From Hymenoscyphus infarciens (Eukaryota; Ascomycota; Leotiomycetes; Helotiales; Helotiaceae), in the NCBI GenBank assembly GCA_001414345.1, contig LLCB01000135.1, positions 80,263 through 144,262 of the forward strand: a stretch of 64,000 nucleotides of DNA. Reading direction: 5' to 3'. Positions within the stretch are counted from its first letter, which is position 1. Each line of letters opens with the position of its first letter. Shown here in pieces: positions 22,732 through 36,356 of this stretch. The notes beneath the pieces were generated by a model. That model was not told the origin of the DNA and ran no database searches. It was given only the letters and a program-made list of their open reading frames with translations. Position numbers and translations under genes: made by a program.

Positions 22732-23662
22732 TACACCTCTAAACCATTCTTTAGTACCTCTATACCAGCAACGACTAACACCTTATCTAAGGCCTTAGCA
22801 GCCTTCTTAACCTCCTCCTTCTCCTCCTTACCTATAAGCTTACTAAACTCCTTCCTAATAAACTATAGTAACTACCTAAGTTAGAACAGATTCAGTATAT
22901 ATTTAGGATTAAACTTACTAGGATGTACATAGTATTCTACTCTACGTAGTACCTATACTTCTTCAACTTTAGCTTCTTAAAAGCGTATACGTAATCTCTA
23001 TTCTAAGATTTTACCTAAAAGCACTAAACGTAGTAGACTTAGTAAGTAGCTAGAAGCGTACTAGGAGGATATAGAAGAGGCATTTTACTATATCGGATTA
23101 GCCCTAAATCAAGTCTAATTAAGAAGAGAAGAACTTACTTTTATATATATATATATATATTATATATATTCTAGGAGATAAGTTAGTATATAAGGATATA
23201 CCTAATCAGAAGATATTCTTACTATTTATTATTATTTAGATAAAAAGAAAAGAAGAAGAGAAGTTAGAATTAGAGAAAAGTCGTTTACTAATATACTACT
23301 TATAATAATAGCTATCGCTTTACAATTATTATTTATTACTTAATAATTACTATTATAATATATAATAATAGTAAGAACATAATAACTCTATAGTAGCATA
23401 CTACTTTCTACTTACTAGTTAATTATTAGCTTCTCTTCTATTTATATCCTATTATTACATAGTATATAGTAGCAAATAAAGAGTAATTAGCTCTTAAATA
23501 ATAATACTACTAGCTACTAACCCTACCCTAACTACTAGACACTATAATAATAAGATAAGTTATATTCTTTATAATAAAAAGATAAACAATACTCTAATCG
23601 ACCTAATACTATACTAATCGCCAACCAAAGACTCAGGACAAGTCTTTTTAAAAGAGGGGGGA

Positions 23663-24139
23663 TATAATAGCATACTATTCTAGATTATCATATAATAGCA
23701 CTATTCTAAATTGTCAGTATTCGTAAAACTACTAATACCTCTAAGCAGTGCTAATACCCCTAATACACCTAGAGCTAAGATTATAAATAACTAATACTTA
23801 TATAAGCAAAGTGCCGAAGGTATTAATATCCGATATTCATATATAGAAGAGATTAAGGTTTAGATATTATATATTTAGCTTTCTAAAGGATCAGAGGTTA
23901 TATATTTAGCTTTTCAGCTCTTATTATTTAGTATTAGCTATATTAGGCAAAGCTCGGTTATTATTATTATTAGAACTTAGAAGCTTCTAACCTTCTTATA
24001 TATAGACGTTTATGTTTAGTATAGTAGAGAGACAGTTATTATTTTCTTCTATATTAGTACCTAGTATCTATATACGTTATTCTACTATACGTACTCCTAT
24101 ATACCTCTACTATAGTTATATATATTTCGTACTATTACA
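23663..24139 (+). repeat. 3' LTR of element C (477 bp)
   Basis: Starts TATAATAGCATACTATTC and ends TTTCGTACTATTACA. Same length as the 5' copy. Confidence 0.88.
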
Positions 24140-25103
24140 TAAGTGCCTAAGTCTCCTCTAGAAGAGCGAACTATACCTTTGAACTATTCTTTAGTACCTC
24201 TATACTAGCAACGACTAATACCTTATCTAAGGCCTTAGTAGCCTTCTTAATAGCCCTCTTCTTCTTCTTACCTTAAAGCTTACTAAACTCCTTCCTAATA
24301 AACTATAGCAACTACCTAAGTTAGAACGAATTTAGTATATATTTAGGATTAAACTTACTAAGATATATATAGTATTCTACTTAATATAGTACCTATACTT
24401 CTTCGACTTCGACTTCTTAAAAGCATATATATAATCTCTGTTCTAAGATTTTACCTAAAGGTACTAAACGTAGTAGACTTAGTAGGTAGCTAGAAACGTA
24501 CTAGAAGGACATAGAAGAGGCATTTTACTATATTAGATTAGCTCTAAATCAGGTCCGATTAAGGAGAGAAGAACTTACTTTTATATATATATATATAATA
24601 TATATATATATTCTAAGAGATAAGTTAGTATATAAGAATATATCTAATTAGAAGATATTCTTACTATTTATATTATTTAGATAAAAAGAAAAGAAGAAGA
24701 GAAGTTAGAATTAGAGAAAAGTCGCCTACTAATATACTACTTATAATAATAGCTATTACTTTACAATTATTATTTATTACTTAATAATTACTATTATAAT
24801 ATACGATAATAGTAAGAATACGATAACTCTATAGTAGTATACCGCTTTTTACCTACTAGCTAATTATTAGCTTCTCTTCTGTTTATATCCTATTATTACA
24901 TAGTATATAATAGTAAATAAAGAGCGATTAGCTCTTAAACGATAATACTACTAGCTACTAACTCTACCCTAACTACTAGATACTATAATAGTAAGATAAA
25001 TCATATTCTTTATAATAAAGAGATAAATAATACTCTAATCGACCTAATACTATACTAATCGATAACTAAAGACTTAGAATAAGTCTTTTTAAAGAAGGGG
25101 AGA
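24140..25103 (+). other. 3' internal region of the outer gypsy element
   Basis: Parallel to 22740-23662 of element C; both share CTAATACCTTATCTAAGGCC-like and TCCTAATAAACTATAG segments, and both hold an (AT)n run (23143-23164 and 24583-24610). No frame on the plus strand. It ends in the polypurine tract AAAGAAGGGGAGA just before the 3' LTR. Confidence 0.65.
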
Positions 25104-25599
25104 TATAATAGTATACTATTCTAGATTATTATATAATAGCTGGATTATTATATAATAGTACTATTCTAAATTATTAGTATTCGTAAAACTGCCGATACCT
25201 CTAAGCAGTGCTAATACCTCTAATACCTCTTTAGCCGAGATTACGAATAACCAATACTTATATAAGCAAAGTACTAAAGGTATTAATATCCGATATTTAT
25301 ATATAGAAGGGATTAAGGTTTAGATATTATATGTTTAGCTTTCTAAAGGATTAGAGGTTATATATTTAGCTTTTCAGCTCTTATTATTTAGTATTAGCTA
25401 TATTAGATAGGGCTTAGTTATTATTATTATTAGAACTTAGAAGCTTCTAACCTTCTTATATATAGACGTTTATGTTCGGTATAGAAGAGGGATAGTTATT
25501 GTTTTCTTCTATATTAGTACCTAGTATCTATATACGTTATTCTACTATACGCACTCTTATATACCTCTACTATAGTTGTGTATATTTCGTGCTATTATA
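25104..25599 (+). repeat. 3' LTR of the outer gypsy element (496 bp)
   Basis: Same length and same extra 19-bp segment as the LTR at 12670. It is followed by the target duplication CTTAT at 25600-25604. Confidence 0.9.
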
Positions 25600-27499
25600 C
25601 TTATAAGTTAAGATATAAGTTAATTAGTATATAGTCTACTTTAACTTCTAAACTCTAAACTAAGGTAGCTTTATACGTCTTTATTACTACTTATAAGTAT
25701 CTTAATTATTATATAAGGAAGCTCTTTACTATTCCTTTTATATTTTCTTCTTTTAATATAATATAGTACTATACTAACGCCTTATATACTATTATACTTC
25801 TTATTACTACTATATATATCTACCTTACTTAGTAGTAGTCTACTTCTTATATTTTTCTAGTAAGCTTTATAAGTATAAAAGTCTATATTATAAGCTTCTT
25901 CTAGACTTTTTCTTAGTATACTTTCTAGTTTAGTTTCTTATTAAGCTCTACTTTTAAGAACCTTATATACTTAACTAGTATAAGCCTTATCTCTTTAAAC
26001 TAGACTATCTTCTTCTATAATACTCTTATTCTTATAAAGTATATAAATACTATCTTTTCTAAGCTAAAAGCTATCTTTTACTTATTTACTTACTTATTAT
26101 ATACTCTCTAAGCTATTTTAAGTATTCTATAGTTTACTATTATACTTTTTAATATTATAAGTAGATTTATATTATTTATAAAGCCTACTATAATAAGTCT
26201 ATTAATTCTTACTAGGTCTTTATATAGTATTAAGATAAAGAGGATAAATAGTATTAGTAATAGTACTAATTTTTATAAAACACCTTATTTAAAGTCTCTT
26301 TTATCTACTAATTATCTATTAAAGAATAGTATAGCTCTTTATTTAAAGAAGAAGCTCTCTATTTATATTACTATCTACTATAGAACCTCCTTCTCTTTTA
26401 ATATATAAAGTAGTTATATATAGTCTACTTAGTTAAAAGCTTCTACTATATTTAGTTAAGCTAGAGACGTATAGCTCTTATTTTCTTATACTATATATAT
26501 ACTCTCTATTACTATTCTAATTACTAGCTTTATATCTTAGTACTTCTAGTTACTTATCTATAGCTCTAGTAGTAGTACTATTTCCTTTATAAGCTATATA
26601 AGCCTTTATACTATTACTTTTTTAAGAATCTTACTTATAGTTAAGAGTAGTACTATTAGCTAATAAGCCTCTACCTTACTCTACTTCTTAGTTATTTTAC
26701 TTAGTTTTCTTAGTACTATTACCTTTATATAGTAGAAGTAGAATAGGAAGTACTATAAGTAGAAGCTTACTTCTACTATTATAGTAAGTACTTTATAAAG
26801 CGGTTTATTATAAGCTTTTAAGAAGCTGTTTACTAGTATATTAAATCTTAGTACTTTTTATAGTATTAATCTTATAACTATCTTAATATACTTCTTAGTT
26901 ATATATTAGCTTACTAAGTACTTTCTAAAAAAGCTCTTAGTATTCTAGTTTTTATTAAAAACGCTTAAGTAGTTAGCTATTAACTCTAGAAAGAACTTTT
27001 TTATAAAGATATAAGCCTTCTCTTAGTAAGTCTTACTTTTTATTCTATTAAGTAATATAAGTATTAGTAGTACTAGTACTTTTAGTCTTATATATCTTTT
27101 AAAACATATCTACTTCTTAAGTATCTAAAGTTTCTTTTTATTCTTTACTATCTCTACTAGTACTTCTTTCTAGCTCTTTATCTTTACCTTTCTACTTACT
27201 ATTATAGCGATTACAGAAGCTATATCGAGAGCATAGGATAAGCAAAGTAAAGTTAAAGTAGATGCTTTCGATATAGCTTCTATAATCGCTATAGTTATAA
27301 GCTCGGTTAGCAGATAGAACACTACTTCTACTACGCTAGTTATATTAGCTTTATCTTCTTTTTATCTATTCTTATCTTCTTCTTAAGAGCACTGCTTTTA
27401 TAATAGTAAGCTTACTCTTAACTAAAAAGGTCCTCCTTACTAACTAAAACTCGTAGCCTATATAGTATAACCGCTTCTTTTATATTACCTACTAAGAAA

Positions 27500-30400
27500 G
27501 AGTTTAAGAATACTTTAATCTAAATAGCCTTAATATAAAGAACGCTAATAAGCTTAAAAGACTCTATCCTACGATCGAATAAGCTATACTCGATAAGAAT
27601 ATTAGACTTAAAGAAGCCTAGCTTATAGTAAATAAAGCCTAGGATATACTCTTAGTAGCTTAATATATAAGAAGAGATCTACTAGAACCACCTCTCCTAG
27701 TATTAGCTAATAACGTTAAAGAGGACTTTAAAGACGATATTAAAAGATATGCTTTTAAAATTAATAAGCTTTATACTATATAAGATAAGATATATAAAGT
27801 TAGCTTCTAGGTAGAGAGCACTATAGATAAGTCTATACTCTTAGAAGCCTAATCCTTACTTAGGTATACTAGGAAATTCGCTCTCTAGAACCTAATTTAA
27901 AAGCTTAAAAATAACTTAGTACTAATATTAGAAAGCGTAGAAGACATAGTATATATAGAATACTAGAATATACTTACTTAAACTAAATTAGAGTCTATAA
28001 ACCCTAATCGCTAGTTCTCTAACTAGAAACGCTATTATAACTAAGTAAAAAATTTTTAACTCTTAGAGATTAAGAGTCTACTTATAGTAAAGGACTTTCT
28101 AGATATAGTTTACTAAATTACTCTTACCTAGGTAATAAGTTAAAAGATATAGTTAATTAATAATATAGAGCTTAAGAAAGGAGTTATATTACTTAATAAT
28201 CTTACTAAAATGTTTTTAGAGATCTTATATAAACATCTTATATTAAAGACTAGTAGAAAGGCTAGTAGAATATTCTCTATTTTTAGAGGTAGAAGTAATA
28301 ACCTATCTAATTCTAGGAATAGAGCTTAAAATAAGGGTTCTAATAATAAGAAATATCTATATAAGACTAGTTAAGAACACTTTTAGAAACTAGTTAACTA
28401 CTAAACCTTAGAATTTATACTTATTAGAAAGTATAATCCTACTCTTAATAATCTCTTAGATAATAAGGAGTTAAAAGAGATTATATAGTACTTAGAAGCC
28501 TCTTTCTAGATAGACCTTTAAAAGAAACTAATTAAAAAGTTCCTTATAGTATAATCTAAGTTTAGAAAGGGATTTATAAGCTCTACTTAAGAGTTATTAA
28601 AATACCTTATTAGGAATATAAGTACTATAATCTTATCTCTAAAGCTTTTAACTAATCTAGAAAGAATAAACTAAGTCTTAAAATAGAGAATCTATACTTT
28701 CTTAGTTAAATATATTAGATACTCTCTTATAGATTTAATACTCTTTAATAACTATAAAGCGGTCTATCTTATTAATAGTAAGGATATACTTATCCTAGGA
28801 ACCTTTAGACGTTCTAATAATATAGTAGAATTAAGAACAACTAGTATTCTAATTAGTAGAATAAGAATAAGAGTTATAAAGAACGTTCTTAGAGGTAAGA
28901 GAGGAAGTGATTCTATAGATCTAACGCTTATTAATATTGTAGTTATTAAGGGTTTTTATTCTAATATTATCTTAGAAGTATATATTAGGGAATCTAGAGT
29001 ATAGTATAATAGGTATAACTATTTACTATACTTTAGACCTATAAAGAATAATATAGTTATTAAATCTTTAATTTATATAGTAAACTTAGTCTTATTTAAA
29101 TATAACCCTATTAATAACTATACTAAGCTTTAAAACCTCTAAGCTATATTTACTTTAATATATCTAACACTTTCTAAAAAGATTAACAAACGCTTTTATA
29201 AGAAGATAAGAGACTATACTAGACTAAGAAGTAATTTAATAGAAATTTAGTATAAAAGATTAGGATATCTAGGATAAGAAGCTCTTAAAGCTCTAGTCTA
29301 GTTAGTAAGGAACGTAAAAATTATAGGTATTAAATAAGTAAAGTGCTTATACTATACTATTACTTATACTTAGAACGTAGTTTTAAGATATATCTCTAAG
29401 AATAGGAGTATATAACTATTCTAGTAGTACTTATAGAATCTGTTTAACTTCCTAACTAGATATAATAGAGCTAAATAGCTCCTCTTAATAAAAGAGGAGT
29501 ATAGTAGGAAACTCTTTAGATTTATAATAATAAATAAGAGAGGAGAAATAGTATTTAAAAAGCTTAAGAACTTTAAAAGATAAGTTAGATAGTAATATAG
29601 TCTTTTAATTTATAAGCTTAAGTATAATAATAATAAATTAGTAATCTTATAGTATAAAGTCTTAGAATATACTTTATAGGCTATAGAAATTAGAATAGAC
29701 TTAGAGCTTATACTAACTTATACTTATAAGCTAAATAGAGAGATAAAAAGAGTAAGATAAGAAGTAATTATATACTTAATTAAAATATTATCTACTACTA
29801 ACTTACTATAACACCTCTAAACTAAGTTAACTATAGCTAGAATCTAGCTCTATAATATAAGTCTTAATTAAAGAAATAAGTTTAAGATACTAAATAAGGT
29901 ACTCTTATTATAGTTTAATAATTATTTCTACTAGTATAATCTAAAGTTTAGAAACTTAGTAATAAAAGACCTTAGACTAGATTAGAATAGAATCTACGTT
30001 TATAGGTTTAGAGCTTATCTATTAAAAAAGGAGAGAGAGTAAGAAGTTAAGAAGAGAGCTTTTAAAGTTAATCTTAGAGCTTATATAGGTTATTTAGTTA
30101 GGTATGTCTTATTAAATATCTACTATATCTAGGTTCTCTAGCTTAATTAAGTTATTATAACTTAGAACGTTATATTTAATAAAGAAATCTTTTATATACT
30201 AGAATATAAAAAGGTAGAATAATAACCTATTATAATTACTTATATAGTAGTATAGTATATAGTTAAGTAGGAGTAATAAGACGTTAAAGCCTTATTTAAA
30301 AATATTAGTATATATGAAATAGAGAGTGTAGGAAAACTAAAACTAGAAGCTAAACTAGTAAGAGATATCTTATCTAAAGCTACTAATATACTAGGCAAAG

Positions 30401-32740
30401 TTTTAATTAGCTAGAACTTAGGAGTAAGGCTAGAAAAGGGAGATATAATCTCTTCTAGGTTTAGACTTCTATTACTTAAAGTAATACCTAAACTTAAAAG
30501 TATACTAGAATAGGTTATAAGCTCTTAAAATAGGTAAAATATAGGAATCTTCTAATAAACTATAAAACTCTTTTAATAAGTGCTTATAAGATTCTTCTAA
30601 TTATAAAATAATATTAAAAACATAGAAGGCCTAAGTAGTCTACTAATTAGGATAAGTAATAGAATACTAGAAGGAATCTTCTAATAAAATAAAGAGAGTA
30701 GACCCTTCTAATAATAAAGTAATATATAAGAAAGAACTCTTAATATACTAGTTCTAGAAACTTCTAATATAAAGTTAACTAAGAAGTAGGGAATAATAAA
30801 TATAAAAAGTAAAAACCTAAAAGAGCTTAAGATAAAGTAAAGGTATATAAAGAAAGTATATCTACTTATATTAAGAAAGAGTAAGAGAGGTTAACCTAGA
30901 GAGAAGGACGTTAGAGATATAATAATCTCTACTCTACTAGCTATATTAATTAAGATAGAGCTCTAATAAGCTATTCTAGAATATTTAAATTATTTCTTTA
31001 GTACTTTTTAGCCTTTATTAAAGAGTATAGTATTAAATAGAGAGGACTTATAAGATATCTACTATATTATTATAGTAGTAATAATAGGGGAAGAAACGCC
31101 TCTAAAGCCTAGATACTTACGCCTTTATTAGTTAAAACTACTAAAAGAGCTAAAATTATAGAGAGAACTTATGAACTATCTACTTAGTAAGTACTTTAAA
31201 GACGATTTAGAGCTTAAAATTAAGAACTTAGAGAAAAGGAAATACTAGTATATAATTAAAAGATAGAATACTAAAACGAAACTATTACTTCTAAAATAGG
31301 TATTTATATATAAATATAACTCTATAAACTATCTAATTTAATACTAAGCTTAGCTTATAGTTAAGAGTAATCTCTAATAAGAAGATACTATCTTTTTAAT
31401 ATATACTACTATACTTATAGTAAGATTATTCTAAATAGTTATAGTAATAGCTACTAGATTTAATCTAGAGATTAAGTAATATAATATTATAAATACATTT
31501 ATTAATATAGAAAGAGATATAAGAGCTCTTCTAGTAGCTTACTAACTTCTAGATAGATATTAATAAGAGAGACTATATATTAAATTAGATAAAGTACTTT
31601 ATAGATTAAGAGATTCCCTAGCTCTATAGTTTAAACACTTTATACCTACTCTTTAAGAATATAGCTTAATACCTTATCTAGAAGAGCTCTATATTTATAT
31701 AGATCCTTTAAAGAAGGTTTTTATAATCTTTTATATAGATAATATATAAATAATATATTATTAAGATAATAAATCTCTAGTAAGAGTTATAATAAATAAA
31801 CTAAAGCTTTTATATAAACTATACTTACTTAATAATATAGAATAGTATTTTAAGGTAAAAGTCTATAAAAATAGAGTATAGAAAAAGATATAGCTCTCTT
31901 ATAATATATATATTAAATAAATTACTAAATAATTTAAGCTTATTAATAGAGATTACCTAAGTATACTACTTCTAATATATAAACTAAAAAAGAATTAAAG
32001 AATAGTAAAACCTATATTTATAAAGTTCTACTAGGAGAAGGTAGGTTTAGTGCTCTATATAGTAATTATAATATAACTAGATATCGTATTCGCTACTTCC
32101 TAGCTTTTATACTTCTTAACTAACCTAAATAATAAATATATAGCTATAATAGATTAGTATATTTAATACTTATTTAAGATAAGGTTCTTAGGAATTATAT
32201 ATAGAGGAGAGCTTAGAGGTATATAACTAGTACTTATCTTAGACATATTATATACTAATAATCTAGAAACTCGAAGATCTTCTAATAGATATATAATATT
32301 ATTATTTAGTAGACTTATAGCTTAGAGAGCCTTATAATAAGATATAATTATAATATTAATAATAGAAGCTAAGCTCTTAAGAGTAAAGTAGCTAGATATA
32401 GAAATAATAGTATTAAAGCGTCTCTTTAAGAAACTATAGCTTAATTTAGGTAAGATATAGAATATATTCTATAATAATTAATAAACTATTTAATTAATTA
32501 CTAGGGAAAATAAGAGAATATCTATAAAGCTTTAATATATAGATATTTAGAATATATAGCTTTATTAAGAGTACTAGAAGAGATCTTTCTAGGTTACTTA
32601 TTTACTAATAAACGATATATTAGTAGATAGACTTATAAAAAACTTATTTAAATAGAAATTTAAATATTTTAAAGCTTTACTTAATCTCTAGAACGCTTAT
32701 TTACTTAGTAAAATACTCTTTTAAAAGGTGAAAGTATACT
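27500..32740 (+). pseudogene. degenerate Ty1/copia gag-pol
   Basis: Read on the plus strand through many stops. The gag-pre-integrase segment near 29250-29360 shows a histidine-bearing RLGYLGQEALKAL-like block. RT covers about 31180-31900, with TKTKLLLLK..FIYKYNS, then YIKLDKVLYRLRDSLAL, and the catalytic box now FYIDNI at 31729-31746 (ancestral YVDD with the second Asp lost). RNase H near 32040-32400 contains NNLETRRSSNRYI. The order integrase before RT is the copia order. Dead by numerous TAG/TAA codons. Confidence 0.8.
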
Positions 32741-32779
32741 AAATTTTAAGTTAAAACTATATTTTTAAGTTAAAAACGC

Positions 32780-34850
32780 TCTTCTAGAATAGTAAATAAC
32801 GCTCTTTATTATTTTTTATATAGTATTATACTTTACTTTATTATTTTACTTATATATTTTTAAGAAGTTTTCTTCTTTTTTATATTATAATTATTTAAAG
32901 AGTATTATAAGCTTATTTTAGATTTTATTTATTTATTTAATTATTATATACTTAGTAATTAAGTATTATAAGACTCTTCTAGAGAGCGCTATTAAATATA
33001 AATATAAAGTTTTAAAGGAACTAACTACTACTATATAAACGTAAAGTATACTAACTAACTAATAGTACTTCTTCTAATACTTAGAAATAGTTTTACTAAG
33101 AGTAGTAAGTACTATACCTATTTTATTAAGAGTATTACTAAGATTAATACTATTAGACTTATTATTACTATTATTATCCTTAAACTTCTTACTCTTAGAA
33201 ATATCCTTTTTATACTTATAGCCTTTTAAAGAATACTTAAAATAGTTATTAGTAAGCTTCTTAGAAGACAACTTCTTAGAAACTAACTTTATAGAAGTAG
33301 TTTTCTTTAAAATAGTCTTTTTTAGAATAGACTTTAGAATAGATTTTTTAAGATAGCTCTTTAGAAGAACTTTTAAAGGCTTTTAGGTAGACTTTCGCTA
33401 CTTAGAGAAGGAGGTATCGTCTTTACTATAAATAGTAGAACTCTTATAAAGAGTGTTTAAGCTCTTAGTTTAACTACGAGTATTAGCTCTTATAAGTAGA
33501 GTACTATTTAAGATAGAAGCTATAAAAGGAGTGCTCTTAGGAACATAGTTACTACGCTTTAAAACCTTAGAAGCATCGCTATCTAGTTCGTTATTAGAAG
33601 TAGAACTCTAAAAACTATTAGACTTCTTATAGTAATAAGTATAGTTTAGAACTAAGGATAACTAAGAGCTTCTAAAACCCTATTTAAGACCTATATAGAT
33701 CGTACTATATAACTTCTCTTACTTCTAAATCTATAAAATTAGCTAATAAAATAAAATAAGAAGTAGAAGACTAACTAAATAAAGCTCTATATAAACTTTA
33801 TTACTAATATTAGTTTAATATTTCTTAAGATTTTTAGTTAAGGTAATTATAAAAGAGAGATAGATACTTAGTAACACTTTATAAGAGTGTTTAATAGCGT
33901 AGTTAAAATAGTATATAACTTTTTTAGATTCTATATTATAGTAGTAACTAGTCGATTTACTAGCTACTATAGAAGCAACGTAGCCCTTATAAGAAGCTTC
34001 TTAAAAATTTAAAATATTATAATAAGCTTTCTTAATAGAAGGCGTAATAAGTAAGCCTTTACTACTAATAGTTAGATACTCGACGTTATTACTAGGAAGT
34101 TCGTTTAAGAGCTTAGTATTAATAGCTAGAAGCTTCTTAAGAAGTTTTTTAGGTTTAGGACTATCTTTAAAGGCTTAATATTAATTAGAGCTTATAACTA
34201 CTAACTTCTCTAGCTTATTCTTAAAGACGTTAATAGTATAAAATCTACTAAGTATACTATCTTAGAGTATAACTAGACTAGAAGAGGAAATACGTAAGAG
34301 ATTTAATATTCGATATTCTTATATAGTTAGCTAAAGCGTAGAATAAAGATTAATATACTTAAAAGAATAATACGTAGATTCTAATCTATTAATTATATAT
34401 TTAACACCTTTCTTATTAATATTATCTTTATAAACTTTAGCTTTATAATACTTATAAATAAGTATAGGACTATTATTTATAAAGGTCTTACTATCTAGAA
34501 GATAAGAGATCTAGGAGAGAGGCTATTTTAGTTAATATAAGAGCCTAGGAAAGGTAAATATAAGCTTTATATTATAGTCTTTTATTAGATAGCGTACGCT
34601 ATAGTAGTCTAGTAGTAGCGAGAGAGTTTTAAAGAAGTTATAAAAAGAAAAGAAAGAGTTTAGGTTATTAAATTCGTATATATAGTAAATAACGCTTTCC
34701 TAATTAGAAAAGGTTATTTAAGAGGTATATTATAAGATAAAGGTAGGTTAGATAAAGGATTACCTAATAATCTCTACCTTTTAAGTAAGAAGCATAGTAT
34801 TTAAAGCCTTATACTCTCCTCTATAGTTCTAGGAATTAAGTATCTACTTT
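32780..34850 (-). pseudogene. unidentified long degenerate frame, minus strand
   Basis: About 2 kb that reads as one mostly continuous protein frame on the minus strand if TAG/TAA at former Gln or Trp codons are ignored. The C-terminal part is Lys/Ser-rich with short repeats (KKSILKSILKKTILKK); a 65-codon piece at 33074-33271 is still open. It starts just inside the right inverted arm. No domain was recognised; a gag-like or DNA-binding role is only a guess. Confidence 0.4.
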
Positions 34851-35893
34851 AACTTTACTTTGCTTATTCTATACTCTCGATATAGCTTCTATAATCGCTA
34901 TATCCTTTGTCTAACCCACTTTTGTCTCGTGACAACTATTTAGAGTTTTTAAAAAGTATTATTAAGCTATTATCTTAAACTTCTTATTTAATACTTCTTT
35001 TAAGTCCTTTTATATCTCTTTACCTTCTTTAACACTTCTTTAACTTCTATATTCTACTAGAGCTATACTCTCTCTCTATCTAGCTTCTAAAGTAGTATTA
35101 AAGCCTTTATTATCCTTTAAAAGTCTTTTATAAGTCTCTATACTACTCTCTTAAATTCTTATATATTTTAGATTATAAGTGTTTCTAAGTAAAAAGCTTT
35201 TACTTTAACTAGGATCTTATCTATTAGTCTCTAGCTAAATCTAAGTACTTATAGTAACTTTCTCTCTTCTCTTACTTTTATTATAAAGAGTTAAGTTATA
35301 TAGTCTAATCTTAGTAGGTTTAAAGACTTTTACTAAGTTACTATATTCTTAGTAGAAAAGGTAAAGTTAATTATAAAGTTATAAAAGCCTTTTCTTCTTT
35401 ATATAGCTTTATTATAAAGTATATCTCTCTTTAGTACTTATAATATAGTAAGTTTAAGAATAAGGTCTATATTCTTATTATATCTTTTATATATATCTTA
35501 TAAGAGGTAGTAAGTATTTAAGTTACTTATTATAAGTACTCTTCTTAGTCTTACTTACTAGAGTATATTCTTAATTAGTATCTACTCTATTTATAAATTA
35601 TAGACTAAATAGACTATTATCTTATCTACTTCTTCTCTTAATATTATACTTACTTAGTTCTTATCTATAGTATATATCTAGCTTACTTTTAAGTATCTTT
35701 TATATATAAAGAGTACTACTATCTTATCTAACTAGATTATATTATATCTTAAGCTTAAGAAGTAGTTAGAGAAGTCTCTTATACTATTCTATACTAGTTC
35801 TTAGATTACTAATATATTATATTCCTTCTTATAATTTAGAGCTATATTAAGAGCTTCTAGTATCTTCCTTATATTTTAGTATAATACTATTAT

Positions 35894-36274
35894 TATAATA
35901 GCACGCTATTCTGAATTATTAGTATTCGTGAAACTACTAATACCTCTACGACTACTAATACTTCTACGACTTATAAGATAGAAGAGACTAAAGAGAGTAA
36001 GGATTAGATATTATATATTTCGCTTTAAGGTCTTATATATTTAGCTTCAAAGCCCTTATTGTTTTAGTAGCTATATTAGAAAGAACTCGGTTATTATTCT
36101 TATCGAGACTTAGTAGTCTCCGACCTCTTATATATAGATATTTATACTCGGTATAGAAGAAGGATAGTTTTTCCTTTTCTTCTATATTAGTACCTAGTAT
36201 TTATATACGTTATCTAGTCTCGAACGTACTTCTATATACCTCTTCTTCTATAGTATATATTTCGTACTATTATA
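35894..36274 (+). repeat. solo LTR of the gypsy family (381 bp)
   Basis: Starts TATAATAGCACGCTATTC and ends TTCGTACTATTATA. Flanked by ATTAT on both sides (35889-35893 and 36275-36279) within LINE copy 1. The priming segment is AGTTTTTCCTTTT at 36166-36178, 109 nt from the end. No internal region is present, so it is the product of LTR-LTR recombination. Confidence 0.88.
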
Positions 36275-36356
36275 ATTATACTTATAGTAGTCTTATAAGT
36301 AGGGTTTAAGTTACTTCTATTTCTTCTCTAGTTAGGTCTCTTATTATACTAAGAGA

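Larger units (their letters stand above)
21420..24139 (+). mobile_element. non-autonomous deletion derivative of the gypsy family (nested element C)
   Basis: A 2720-bp element with LTRs of exactly 477 bp at 21420-21896 and 23663-24139. The 3' LTR still ends in CTATTACA, and a polypurine tract AAAAGAGGGGGGA precedes it. The leader and N-terminal gag match the outer element up to about 22731, then jump directly to the 3' internal region (also present at 24150-25103), so all of pol and most of gag are deleted. Flanks GAAGT and TAAGT agree at 4 of 5 bases. It is less mutated than the outer element and so probably younger. Confidence 0.82.
12670..25599 (+). mobile_element. compound Ty3/gypsy chromovirus, full-length, RIP-mutated, with two nested LTR elements
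   Basis: LTRs of equal length (496 bp) lie at 12670-13165 and 25104-25599. They share a 19-bp segment near their starts that the 477-bp LTRs inside lack, so they are a pair. A 5-bp target duplication, CTTAT, flanks the element (12665-12669 and 25600-25604), within LINE copy 1. The internal region carries degenerate gag, protease, RT, RNase H, integrase and chromodomain on the plus strand. It is interrupted by a 2102-bp element (19222-21323) and a 2720-bp element (21420-24139) with related LTRs. The remaining 3' internal part (24140-25103) ends in the polypurine tract AAAGAAGGGGAGA. Without the nested elements it is about 8.1 kb. Confidence 0.88.
27203..34934. mobile_element. 7.7-kb insertion in the LINE, with 61-bp inverted arms and a copia polyprotein
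   Basis: The insert interrupts LINE copy 1 and is flanked by ACTAT (27198-27202 and 34935-34939). Near its two ends lie 61-bp inverted arms (27203-27263 and 34842-34902), nearly identical: TATAGCGATTACAGAAGC reads inward on the left, TATAGCGATTATAGAAGC on the right. The right end has 32 further bases ending GTCTCGTGACA. A second inverted copy of the first 26 bp lies at 27266-27291. Inside are a plus-strand copia polyprotein and a 2-kb degenerate minus-strand frame. It may be two convergent copia relatives that share an LTR, or one element with inverted ends. TGTCACGAGACAAAAGTGGG on the minus strand would be a plausible LTR start. Confidence 0.5.

Noticed and set aside
33074..33271. 65-codon minus-strand open frame as a separate small gene
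   Set aside because: It is only the still-open part of a longer degenerate frame inside a mutated transposon.
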